A stretch of 14,554 bases of DNA, from the NCBI GenBank assembly GCA_041946865.1, contig JBHGBF010000135.1, positions 1 through 14,554 of the forward strand. Direction: 5' to 3'. Positions 1-7,165 of this stretch are shown piece after piece. The DNA is from RPQK01 sp041946865 (GTDB lineage: Bacteria; Acidobacteriota; UBA6911; RPQK01). The first letter of the stretch is position 1; the number at the start of each line of letters is the position of its first letter. The translations under genes were made by a program, and so were the position numbers. The notes under the pieces are model-generated. The model ran no database searches. It saw only the letters and a list, made by a program, of their open reading frames with translations, and was not told where the DNA came from.

Positions 1-58
1 GGCATGATGAACTCCAAAAGCGCCTGCCGCTTCGCTCGCAGAAAACTGAGCGGTTACA

Positions 59-74
59 CACCGGTCCACCGGTG
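59..74. promoter_or_regulatory. Perfect 16-bp palindrome, operator-like
   Basis: The sequence CACCGGTCCACCGGTG consists of perfect 7-bp inverted arms (59-65 and 68-74) around a 2-nt centre. It lies about 67 nt upstream of the first peptidase start and 13 nt upstream of the best -35 candidate. Its size and symmetry fit a dimeric repressor or activator site, but no regulator gene is present in the window, so the role is inferred only. Confidence 0.3.
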
Positions 75-87
75 CACTTGATTTCCC

Positions 88-117
88 TTGAGAATAACAA
101 CGGCCGGCAGTTAGAGT
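88..117 (+). promoter_or_regulatory. Weak sigma70-like promoter for the rightward operon
   Basis: A TTGAGA box (88-93; 5 of 6 to the -35 consensus) is followed after 18 nt by TAGAGT (112-117; 4 of 6 to the -10 consensus). It would start a transcript about 17-20 nt before the ATG at 141. The match is modest; it is the best candidate I see in the 140-nt leader region, and the palindrome at 59-74 sits just upstream of it. Confidence 0.25.
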
Positions 118-140
118 AGGGGCACTTAAGACAAGAGACT

Positions 141-2837
141 ATGAGCATGCTGACGCCTCACCGCAAGCCGCTTCCCTTCTTGGGTGTCCTGGTTCTGGTT
201 CTCTGTTCCACCGGCGCTCATGCAGGACTGGTCAACTCATCCGAGGGAATCCAGCTCGTCTCGGAAGACGGACATGGCCTTCTGTTGGCTTTCAGCGCTC
301 CGGCTTTCTCTCTTGAACAGCGGCCGGATGGGTCGCACATCCGGATCCCCGGCTGGGTTCGCGCGACTCGGCCCGGGGCCCCCGATTTTCCCGTCGCCGC
401 AACCTTGATTCAGCTGCCTGCCGGGTCGAAGTGCCGCGCCAGCCTGGTACGCGCGCAGGAAATGCGGTCGGCCGCTGACAATGTCGCTCGGGTGGCTGCC
501 GTAGCAACTGACGCTCCTCCTCCCGATCCTCACCCCCAAATTCAGACTGAGAAACCGGTGATCATTCGGGGAACTCCCTTTGTGCGGCTCCTCATCCATC
601 CGTTTGGATGGGACGAGGCGAACCGGACGGTTACCTACTGGCAGGCAGCTCTCATTCGCGTGGAGTTCGTGCCTGACACGGCCGGCCCCACCGTCCGACG
701 CCGTCAAGACGTGCTTTCCTCAGCGCTCGCAACCATTGGATCGCCCTATCCTCCGGGCGCGCGTATTCGTATCGAAGTGAACGAAGAGGGCTTTTATGAA
801 GTGTCCTCTCAAGAGCTCGAGGAACTCGGGTTTGACGTTTCAAGGTTGTCTCCGCGCAACCTGCAACTCTGGAACGACGGGCAGCAAGTGGCGTTCTCTC
901 TCTCGAATTTGCGCACTTCTCGCCGCCGAATACTGTTCGATCTGCGATTCTACGCGGCGGCGATCGACAGTCCGTTCACGGCGACCAATGTGTATTGGCT
1001 TTGCAGGGGGCCGGCGGCCGGGAAGCGAATGTCCTCGAGGGACGCGACTCCAGACCCGGCGGCGCCGCTGCAGACATGGTTCGACGAGACCACCGCTCGC
1101 AAAGAGCGGCACGTCATGTGGGAGTTGACGCCTCAGGCGCCGGATGTCAACTATTGGTTTTGGCAGAGACTCACTGCCACGGTTACGGAAACTTACTCTA
1201 TCCGGCTTTCAGCTCCAGTCGAGAGGAACGACCCCGCCACACTGAAGATCTGGTTCCGGGGACGATCCACTGATTCGAAGTCACCCAATCATCATGTTCA
1301 GGTTCGCTGGGACGCTTCCGTTCTGGGCGATGTGCGGTGGGACGACAGGGATGCACACTCGGCCGAATTCCCGCTCGCCAAAGAACAACTCACTGCGGGC
1401 GACCACGTCGTCACCCTCGCGCTTCCAGGCGATACGGGCGCCGCAGTCGATGTCCTTTACCTCGACCGTTTCCAAGTACAGTACGGACGCAGCCTGGACG
1501 CCGGCAGCAACGACCTGTCTTTCCGGATCGAGTCTTTGAACTTACGGACGTTGCAGCTTCATTCTCTCTCGCCCGCTCTGGGACTATATGACGTTACCGA
1601 TCCGACTAACGTTGTGCAGCTCCAAGGTGTAACCGTCGAGCCCCGGCCTGACGGCACGGTGTTCCAGTTCGGACATCCTCAGGGAGCGGCCAGGGGCTAT
1701 TACTTTGCGACTCAGGCCCACGTCAAGAAGCCGGCCTCGATGATTTACTGGACACCTGAAGGTCTCAGGAACAGCCAGAATCAGGCCGATCACCTCATCA
1801 TCGCTCCGGCGGAGTTTAAGACTGCTCTTGAGGATCTGAGGGCCTACCGTCAAAACCAAGGCCTGCACTCGCGGATTGTAACGACTGAGGAAATCTTCAA
1901 CGAATTCAGCGACGGATTCCCCGAGCCGGAGGGTATCCGGGAGTTTCTCCGGCACGCTTACCATAACTGGTCCACACCCGCGCCGCGCTACGTGCTTCTT
2001 GTCGGAGACGCAACTTACGATTACAGGGACTACTTGAAAGCCGGAAAGCGGTCAAGAGTCCCGGCTCATTTGAGTTGGACTTCGATCCTTGGCCTGGCTC
2101 CAGATGACCACTGGTACGCCTGCCTCGATGGAGATGACCCGCTGCCCGACTTGATGATCGGGAGACTTCCGGGCGCCACGGCCGGGCAGGTTGCGCAAAT
2201 CACCGGCAAGATTCTTCAATTTGAAGGATCCGGCGGCAAAGCCAATCCCAAGATCCTGACGGTGGCCGACAATGGGGCGCCCATTTTTGAGGAGACCAGT
2301 GAAAAACTGGTCGGCCTTCTTCCTCCTTACTTCATCCCACAGAGGATTTACTTAGGGCAACTGAAACCCTCTGATGACCCAAAATCCGCGCTGATCGAAG
2401 CCCTGTCCGGCGGTCCGGCCGTTGCGAGCTATGTCGGCCACGGCGCCACACGCAACTGGGCGGGCGAGTTTATCCTTGAATCGGCCGACATCCCGACGAT
2501 CACGAATACCGTTGAGCGGCTTTCATTCGTGCTCGCACTCGACTGCCTGAACGCCTACTTCGCGCTGCCGTCCAGTTACTCCCTGGGGGAGGAACTGGTT
2601 GCTGCGCCGGGCAAAGCGGCTGTCACCTGCTTCGCACCATCGGCCTTGAGTTTCCCCGAGGAACACCAGATTATTGGAATGGAATTGTTCCGCGCTGTTT
2701 TCAAAGACCGTCAGCTTACGATCGGGAATGCCGTGGTCCAGGCGAAGATCAATGCGTATGCACAAGGCACGATAGCCGAAACGCTGCTGATGTTCACCCT
2801 TCTAGGTGACCCGGCAACCAGGCTGAAAGAATGGTAG
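141..2837 (+). CDS. Secreted C25 (gingipain-like) cysteine peptidase
   Basis: An 898-residue exported protein. The N-terminus has basic residues, a hydrophobic run (LPFLGVLVLVL) and a likely signal-peptidase site after AHA at about residue 29. The first ~545 residues look like a propeptide plus beta-rich region, and the C25 catalytic region runs from about residue 549 to the end. Seen there are VLLVGDATYDY (about 618-628), the His motif YVGHGATRNW with His767, and the Cys motif ALDCLNAYF with Cys802; the 35-residue His-Cys spacing is close to that of gingipains. The protein ends just after the domain (LLGDPATRL), with no type IX sorting domain. The ATG at 141 has only a weak purine-rich stretch upstream; an ATG at 147 is an alternative. 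It heads an apparent operon and overlaps the next gene by 7 nt. Peptidase family is clear from the dyad; substrate is unknown, with maturation of the peptide encoded at 7166-7324 as one possibility. Confidence 0.88.
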   Translation: MSMLTPHRKPLPFLGVLVLVLCSTGAHAGLVNSSEGIQLVSEDGHGLLLAFSAPAFSLEQRPDGSHIRIPGWVRATRPGAPDFPVAATLIQLPAGSKCRASLVRAQEMRSAADNVARVAAVATDAPPPDPHPQIQTEKPVIIRGTPFVRLLIHPFGWDEANRTVTYWQAALIRVEFVPDTAGPTVRRRQDVLSSALATIGSPYPPGARIRIEVNEEGFYEVSSQELEELGFDVSRLSPRNLQLWNDGQQVAFSLSNLRTSRRRILFDLRFYAAAIDSPFTATNVYWLCRGPAAGKRMSSRDATPDPAAPLQTWFDETTARKERHVMWELTPQAPDVNYWFWQRLTATVTETYSIRLSAPVERNDPATLKIWFRGRSTDSKSPNHHVQVRWDASVLGDVRWDDRDAHSAEFPLAKEQLTAGDHVVTLALPGDTGAAVDVLYLDRFQVQYGRSLDAGSNDLSFRIESLNLRTLQLHSLSPALGLYDVTDPTNVVQLQGVTVEPRPDGTVFQFGHPQGAARGYYFATQAHVKKPASMIYWTPEGLRNSQNQADHLIIAPAEFKTALEDLRAYRQNQGLHSRIVTTEEIFNEFSDGFPEPEGIREFLRHAYHNWSTPAPRYVLLVGDATYDYRDYLKAGKRSRVPAHLSWTSILGLAPDDHWYACLDGDDPLPDLMIGRLPGATAGQVAQITGKILQFEGSGGKANPKILTVADNGAPIFEETSEKLVGLLPPYFIPQRIYLGQLKPSDDPKSALIEALSGGPAVASYVGHGATRNWAGEFILESADIPTITNTVERLSFVLALDCLNAYFALPSSYSLGEELVAAPGKAAVTCFAPSALSFPEEHQIIGMELFRAVFKDRQLTIGNAVVQAKINAYAQGTIAETLLMFTLLGDPATRLKEW

Positions 2838-3298
2838 TTCGCCCGACGCTTGACGACAGAATGCGGAAAGCGCTCTTGGAGCTGCTGAAAGCGAGCCGGA
2901 AGCCTTTCACCCTCAGGGTCAGGGGCGAGAGCATGCTTCCTGCGCTGGCCACCGATGACGAAGTCAGGGTCACCCCCTGCACCGCGCCCGAAATAGAAAT
3001 CGGCGAGATCGTCGCCTACCACGCAGACCGAGGGATTGCGGTCCACCGGGTACTGCGCAGGGTCACGCGCGACCAGGCCGTGAAGCTCTACCAGGCGGGT
3101 GATAACCTGCAGGGCGGTTCGTGGCTGACCGATAATCAAGTCGTCGGGAAAGTCACGGCGGTCATACGGTCGAACACTGATGGAAAGGAACCCAGCGGCG
3201 CATTGACGAGACGCGAGTGCTGGGGACGATACGCGCAGATCAGAGTTCGAGAACTGGTTTCACGTCTGCTCGCATGTTTTACTCCTTTAGTCCGGTAG
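2831..3298 (+). CDS. S26-type (SEC11/SipW-like) signal peptidase-related protein
   Basis: A 155-residue protein with the signature of S24/S26 serine peptidases. The nucleophile motif GESMLP places Ser34, the motif AVHRV gives His72 in the position typical of Ser/His (archaeal-eukaryotic, SipW-like) signal peptidases rather than the Ser/Lys bacterial type, and a GDN box lies at 90-92. There is no obvious N-terminal membrane anchor, unlike housekeeping LepB, which suggests a dedicated or cytosolic-face enzyme. The ATG overlaps the stop of the upstream C25 gene by 7 nt, implying translational coupling; an internal ATG at 2861 is an alternative start. Short S26-like proteins of this sort commonly occur in PqqD/HprK-like RiPP cassettes, so leader-peptide removal is a reasonable but unproven role. 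A related copy occurs at 5560-6060. Confidence 0.75.
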   Translation: MVVRPTLDDRMRKALLELLKASRKPFTLRVRGESMLPALATDDEVRVTPCTAPEIEIGEIVAYHADRGIAVHRVLRRVTRDQAVKLYQAGDNLQGGSWLTDNQVVGKVTAVIRSNTDGKEPSGALTRRECWGRYAQIRVRELVSRLLACFTPLVR

Positions 3299-3347
3299 CA
3301 TTCGCTCTTGCCTCCAGCCGGGCGCTTGTGCCAAGCTTTCGAGCATA

Positions 3348-3590
3348 ATGAAGCGCTTTACCAGCAGGGAGATTGGCGGCGAGCTGATGATCCACGACGC
3401 GGTCACGGACTCTGTTCACGTCCTGAGCCCGACGGCCCGCATGGTGTATGAATCCGCCCGGGCTGGGAAGACAGGGGAGGAGACGGTGCAGGTCATTCGG
3501 CTGTCTTTCACGGTACCCGAGGATCGGGATGTGCTGCAGGACGTGTTGCGATGCCTTGGGGAATTGCGCGCCAAGGGACTCGTCGACTGA
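3348..3590 (+). CDS. PqqD-like RRE protein (HPr-rel-A type)
   Basis: An 80-residue protein with a PqqD-fold pattern: a short beta-rich N-terminus (GELMIHDAVTDSVHVL), the conserved LSPTARMVYE turn-helix and a C-terminal winged-helix region ending in LRAKGLVD. PqqD-like proteins are RiPP recognition elements that bind the precursor leader and present it to the modifying enzyme. The (G)EL-hyd-D-x-x-TD-x-VH-x-L-x-PTA pattern resembles the PqqD proteins found beside HprK-related kinases. It lies 49 nt after the S26-type gene and 58 nt before the exporter, on the opposite strand from its likely partners (radical SAM enzyme and kinase). The start ATG has a poor Shine-Dalgarno sequence. Family assignment is good; which enzyme it serves is inferred. 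Confidence 0.75.
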   Translation: MKRFTSREIGGELMIHDAVTDSVHVLSPTARMVYESARAGKTGEETVQVIRLSFTVPEDRDVLQDVLRCLGELRAKGLVD

Positions 3591-3648
3591 TTGCTCATCG
3601 CTCGGTTTTACGGCCCCGTTCGCGATTCGGTTTCAGTATAATCCCAGC

Positions 3649-5535
3649 GTGGTCGTGAGCCGCCCCACCCTCGAAAGCACCCTTAAGAGCGGGACGAGGC
3701 TGGTGCTGGCCGTCCGGCTCGTGTGGCGCGCCTCGCCCGGCTGGACGCTGTGCCAGATCGGTCTCGTCGCCGCCCAGGGATTGCTGCCGCTGGCCGGGTT
3801 GATTGTTCTCAAGCGTATTGTCGATGCGGTCACGCACGCGCTGGCAGCCGGAAGCAAGACCGGGTTCCAGGAAGTCGTCCCGTGGCTCGTCCTGGCCGGC
3901 ATCCTTGCCCTCGCGACTTCGCTTTCGAGGTCCCTCTCCGAGCTGGCCCAGGAAAGCCAGTCTTTCCACGTCACCGAGCATATTTCGCGAATCCTGCATG
4001 AGCAATCGATTGCCGTTGACCTCGCCTACTACGAGGATTCGCGCTATCACGACACCCTGCACCGCGCTCAACGAGAAGCCGGCTACCGTCCGACACGGAT
4101 CGTCCACGCGCTAGTCCAGGTCGCCCAGGCCGCCCTCGCTCTCGCGGGAATCGTCATCCTCCTGCTCTCGCTCGACTGGACCGTGGGCGTCCTGCTCCTG
4201 GTCGCCGCCCTTCCCGGCCTGCTGGTTCGCCTATCTCATTCCCGCCGCCTTTTCGCCCTCGAACAGCAGCACACGGGTCTCAGCCGGCGAAGCTGGTACT
4301 ACAACTGGCTGATCACCAGCCTCCAGCACGCAGCCGAAATCCGGCTTCTCGATGTCGGCCGGCTCTTCGCGAGAAGAGCCGAGGAAATCCGGCACCAGAT
4401 CAACCAGGACCGCCTCGGATTGGCCGGCTCTCGCGTCATTGCTGACTCAATCGCCCAGGCGATGGCAACCGCCGCGGTTTTCGGCGCTCTCGCCCTCATT
4501 TGTTACAAGACCGTGAACGGCGTCATCACCATAGGCGGCCTGGCCATGTATTACCAGGGTTTCCAGAGCGGCCTGGGGTTTCTGCAGACGTTGCTTCGCG
4601 GTCTGGCCGGCCTGTACGAAGACAGCCTTTTTCTGGGGGACTTTCAGGACTTTCTGGCCATCCAGCCGAGAATCACGGGACCCTGCGGAAAGTCTCTCGA
4701 CTCCTCATCGGGTGCCGCTGACGGAGAACCGTCGCGGGTCGCCCTCCCGGCGCTGACGGTGAGGTTCGAAGGTGTCAGTTTTTCATATCCCGGCAGCGAG
4801 AGGAAGGCGCTCGAAAAGATCGATTTCGAGGCGCCGGCCGGGGGGATCGTCGCCCTGGCCGGAGAAAATGGCGCCGGGAAGAGCACGCTCATCAGGCTGC
4901 TCGCGCGACTCTACGACCCAGACGAAGGCCGGATTCTCGCCAATGGAGTCGACTTGCGCGATCTTGATCCGGCTGAATGGCGGCTGAGACTGAGCATGGT
5001 CTCTCAGGATTACTCGCGCTTTCATTTCACGGCGCGGGAGAACATCTGGGTTGGCGACGTGCGCGCCCCGCTCTCCGGAAACGACCTTCACAGAGCTGCT
5101 GAAACAGCCGGCGCGAGCGCAGTCATCGAGCGATTACCGGCCGGCTATGATTCCACGCTGGGACGGCAGTTCGAGAACGGCGTGGAGATCAGCGCCGGCG
5201 AGTGGCAAAGGGTGGTGCTCGCGCGGGCCCTGTTTCGCGAGGACGCGCCCTTGATCGTGCTCGACGAACCGACCAGTTCCCTCGATCCGTTTTCAGAAGC
5301 GGACCTGCTGATCAGGTTCCGGCAGATCATCGGCCGGCGCAGCGCTATCCTGATCAGCCACCGGTTCTCGGCGCTCCGGCTCGCGGACCTTATCTACGTG
5401 CTCCGCGACGGGCGGATCACGGAACGGGGAACTCATGAGGAACTCATTCGGCTGAATGGGCATTACGCCCGTCTTTTCCAGATCCAGGCAACGCTCTTCG
5501 AGTCCGCGGATTGCGTTAAGAGGGCGACCACTTAG
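3649..5535 (+). CDS. ABC exporter, fused membrane and ATPase domains
   Basis: A 628-residue half-transporter. About six hydrophobic segments occupy residues 25-330, followed by an ATPase domain with Walker A GENGAGKST (405-413, Lys411), a Q-loop in MVSQDY, a signature SAGEWQ (515-520) where LSGGQ is usual, Walker B LIVLDEP (535-541, Asp539-Glu540), and the H-loop His571. It would work as a dimer exporting a substrate across the inner membrane. There is no N-terminal C39 double-glycine peptidase domain, so leader removal must be done by another protein, fitting the adjacent S26-type genes. The open frame extends upstream into the PqqD gene, but the first sensible start after that gene is GTG at 3649 (or GTG at 3655); neither has a clear ribosome-binding site. 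The context makes a modified peptide the likely cargo. Confidence 0.85.
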   Translation: MVVSRPTLESTLKSGTRLVLAVRLVWRASPGWTLCQIGLVAAQGLLPLAGLIVLKRIVDAVTHALAAGSKTGFQEVVPWLVLAGILALATSLSRSLSELAQESQSFHVTEHISRILHEQSIAVDLAYYEDSRYHDTLHRAQREAGYRPTRIVHALVQVAQAALALAGIVILLLSLDWTVGVLLLVAALPGLLVRLSHSRRLFALEQQHTGLSRRSWYYNWLITSLQHAAEIRLLDVGRLFARRAEEIRHQINQDRLGLAGSRVIADSIAQAMATAAVFGALALICYKTVNGVITIGGLAMYYQGFQSGLGFLQTLLRGLAGLYEDSLFLGDFQDFLAIQPRITGPCGKSLDSSSGAADGEPSRVALPALTVRFEGVSFSYPGSERKALEKIDFEAPAGGIVALAGENGAGKSTLIRLLARLYDPDEGRILANGVDLRDLDPAEWRLRLSMVSQDYSRFHFTARENIWVGDVRAPLSGNDLHRAAETAGASAVIERLPAGYDSTLGRQFENGVEISAGEWQRVVLARALFREDAPLIVLDEPTSSLDPFSEADLLIRFRQIIGRRSAILISHRFSALRLADLIYVLRDGRITERGTHEELIRLNGHYARLFQIQATLFESADCVKRATT

Positions 5536-5559
5536 TTTCGGCTTGTGTCGGACAGTCGT

Positions 5560-6060
5560 ATGAACAACCAGAAAATGCCGGATGTTCAGTTCGCTGATCT
5601 GGCTGCCGAAGTGCTCCGACGCTCCCTCTCCTGCCGGTTTAAGGCCGAAGGATCAAGTATGCTCCCGTTTCTCCGCAGCGGAGATGTCCTGACTGTGGCG
5701 CCGGTATCTGCGGACGCGCTCCGTCCCGGGGACGTGGTCTTCTACCAGACAGACCAAGGAAGACCGTTTGTTCATCGGATTTTAAAGGTCCGGCCGCGCC
5801 TGAAGGACGACTTCTGGTTCGAGGTTCGCGGAGACGCCCACAATGGGCCTTGCGACCGGATCAGCGCGACTTGCGTCCTCGGCAGGGTCAGCCGGGCCGA
5901 GAGGGCGCAGAGAGTCTTTTTCCCGAGCTCCGGGTGGCGGCGTGCCGCGGCGCGCCTCTGGAGCCTGGCCGGCGCAATTACGGTCCCAGCGCTCCGTGTC
6001 GCGCTCCTGGTTCGCCGCGGGGCGAGCCGGGCGGTCCGGTCACTCACGCACGTTCACTGA
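5560..6060 (+). CDS. Second S26-type (Ser/His) signal peptidase-related protein
   Basis: A 166-residue protein from ATG 5560, with a GTG at 5545 as an upstream alternative; GGA about 9 nt before the ATG favours the former. GSSMLP gives the nucleophile Ser33, FVHRI gives His72, and RGDAH supplies the GD box at 91-92. These are almost the same positions as Ser34, His72 and GD 90-91 of the protein at 2831, so the two are paralogues, although overall identity is low. This copy has a C-terminal extension with a mildly hydrophobic stretch (LWSLAGAITVPALRVALLV) that might touch the membrane. It follows the exporter after 24 nt and ends 17 bp inside the 3' end of the convergent kinase gene. Cleaving the exported peptide's leader is the best guess. 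Confidence 0.72.
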   Translation: MNNQKMPDVQFADLAAEVLRRSLSCRFKAEGSSMLPFLRSGDVLTVAPVSADALRPGDVVFYQTDQGRPFVHRILKVRPRLKDDFWFEVRGDAHNGPCDRISATCVLGRVSRAERAQRVFFPSSGWRRAAARLWSLAGAITVPALRVALLVRRGASRAVRSLTHVH

Positions 6061-6922
6061 CAAACGAACGTAGACAAGCCACCGCCTCGGCTTGGGGCAG
6101 GAAGTCAAACCGATAGCAGGGAATCGTCGCAACAAGCTGCTCGAGAAAGCGCAATTGCGGCTCAAGGATTTCACGGTCGAACCAGGCTACGGACACCAAC
6201 GGCAGCAGCATGGGCACGGCTTCCGAAGTCGGAAGCCGGCTCATTCGATTCTTCGACCCATGCCTCAGGAAGATCACGCCGGTCAAAGGGGCTTGTGAAG
6301 GGGAAGCGAAGCCCCCGTCTCCGTGCCAGGGAGTCCCGAACACCTGATAACCCTCAATCCGGCGGACCGCGACCCGTTCGTCCGAGAGGATCTCGCAGTC
6401 TTTCGACTCCGCCAACAGCTTTGCCAACGTGCTCTTCCCGGCACCCGACAGCCCGGCGAACACGAAACCCCCGCCTGAGATTATTCCACCGGCCGCATGC
6501 ATCAAAAGCCCGGCACGGCTTGCCAGATAGTAGACAATCATCAGCCGATCGATAGGGTAGGTAAAAGGATGCATCGGTCGGGAGTCGCCTCCTGCGCTCG
6601 TCCCGGCACTGAACGTCAGACTCGCGTGGCGGCAATTAGGATGGAAACGAACGCAGGCCCGAGGCTGGTGTTCGTGCCGTGGTTCCACGACCAGGACATA
6701 ATCCGAAGCGTCGCGGAACAGAGCCCAGCTGTCTCCCTGGCTGAAAATCTTGCGCCCTTCCCTGGGCGGCATCGTCGGCCCCTGGCGCACCTCAATCTGC
6801 ACCGCATTGCGAATAGGGCCGGAGACCTGAAAGAGACGATATGACTCAGGCTGAAAGTCGGCGAATTCTACGGAGGAGTCTTCAAGGACCAGAGCGAGAC
6901 CGGCAACTGAAAAGTCTGTCAT
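6044..6922 (-). CDS. HprK-like (ScmC / HprK-related) kinase
   Basis: A 292-residue protein with an HPr kinase-type P-loop: Walker A GLSGAGKST at 157-165 (Lys163), preceded by LLMHAAGG, followed by the acidic loop EILSDERVAV (177-186), which matches the HprK LVADDRV region, and by GTPWHGDGG, typical of HprK-related proteins outside the sugar-uptake regulator. It lacks the standard HPr kinase N-terminal context and no HPr gene is nearby. Such kinases occur in RiPP cassettes (HPr-rel-A, SynChlorMet ScmC), and in paeninodin-type lasso clusters a relative phosphorylates the C-terminal Ser of the precursor. The peptide encoded immediately upstream on the same strand ends in Ser-Ser, so it is the likely substrate. 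No strong ribosome-binding site precedes the ATG. The 3' end overlaps the convergent S26-type gene by 17 bp. Confidence 0.8.
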   Translation of the reverse strand: MTDFSVAGLALVLEDSSVEFADFQPESYRLFQVSGPIRNAVQIEVRQGPTMPPREGRKIFSQGDSWALFRDASDYVLVVEPRHEHQPRACVRFHPNCRHASLTFSAGTSAGGDSRPMHPFTYPIDRLMIVYYLASRAGLLMHAAGGIISGGGFVFAGLSGAGKSTLAKLLAESKDCEILSDERVAVRRIEGYQVFGTPWHGDGGFASPSQAPLTGVIFLRHGSKNRMSRLPTSEAVPMLLPLVSVAWFDREILEPQLRFLEQLVATIPCYRFDFLPQAEAVACLRSFVSERA

Positions 6923-7011
6923 TGGGCGAAGAACAGGGCCGGCTTAGCCCGGCGCGAGACCCTAGGTGATTGATTCCTAAATTTCACTCCGGATATCGGC
7001 GAACGGATCTG

Positions 7012-7031
7012 CTGCCCCCGCCAGGGGGCAG
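7012..7031. repeat. GC-rich hairpin inside the element
   Basis: CTGCCCCC (7012-7019) and GGGGGCAG (7024-7031) are perfect 8-bp inverted arms around a 4-nt loop. No T-run follows on either strand, so it is not a convincing intrinsic terminator, but the stem could slow or process the transcript between precursor and kinase. Confidence 0.55.
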
Positions 7032-7064
7032 ATGTTTATAGAAAACCGAGGCCCCGGCAAGGCG

Positions 7065-7120
7065 CCCCAGCGGGGCGCGATGTTCCGCGCAAACCAGCAA
7101 AACATCCGGCCCCGCTGGGG
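7065..7120. repeat. Long imperfect hairpin inside the element
   Basis: CCCCAGCGGGGCGCGATGTT (7065-7084) pairs with 7101-7120, which reads AACATCCGGCCCCGCTGGGG; the 20-bp arms have two mismatches and a 16-nt loop. The left arm also folds alone as GCGCCCC-AGC-GGGGCGC (7062-7078). Such nested palindromes are typical of dispersed REP/MITE-type repeats and would give a stable RNA stem in the leftward transcript. Confidence 0.6.
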
Positions 7121-7165
7121 TTGGAGACACACCAGGCGTTGACAACGTGATTTGGAATCAATCAT

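Noticed and set aside
1..81. Open frame from the window edge to TGA at 79-81, and minus-strand frames reading out of the left edge (e.g. with KRQALLEF)
   Set aside because: Too short and without a recognisable motif; it may be the edge of a neighbouring gene but cannot be supported from 80 bases.
3637..3642. TATAAT just before the exporter start
   Set aside because: A perfect -10 box, but no -35 match lies 16-18 nt upstream (CCCGTT), and it would give a transcript starting at or after the GTG; operon transcription from upstream is simpler.
6050..6071. ACGTTC/GAACGT inverted repeat at the meeting point of the two operons as a terminator
   Set aside because: Arms are only 6 bp with a 10-nt loop and no T-run on either side.
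6977..7165. 62-residue frame on the minus strand directly after the precursor stop
   Set aside because: It is almost wholly inside the inverted-repeat element, has no ribosome-binding site and its composition reflects the palindromes; most likely a spurious translation of a repeat.
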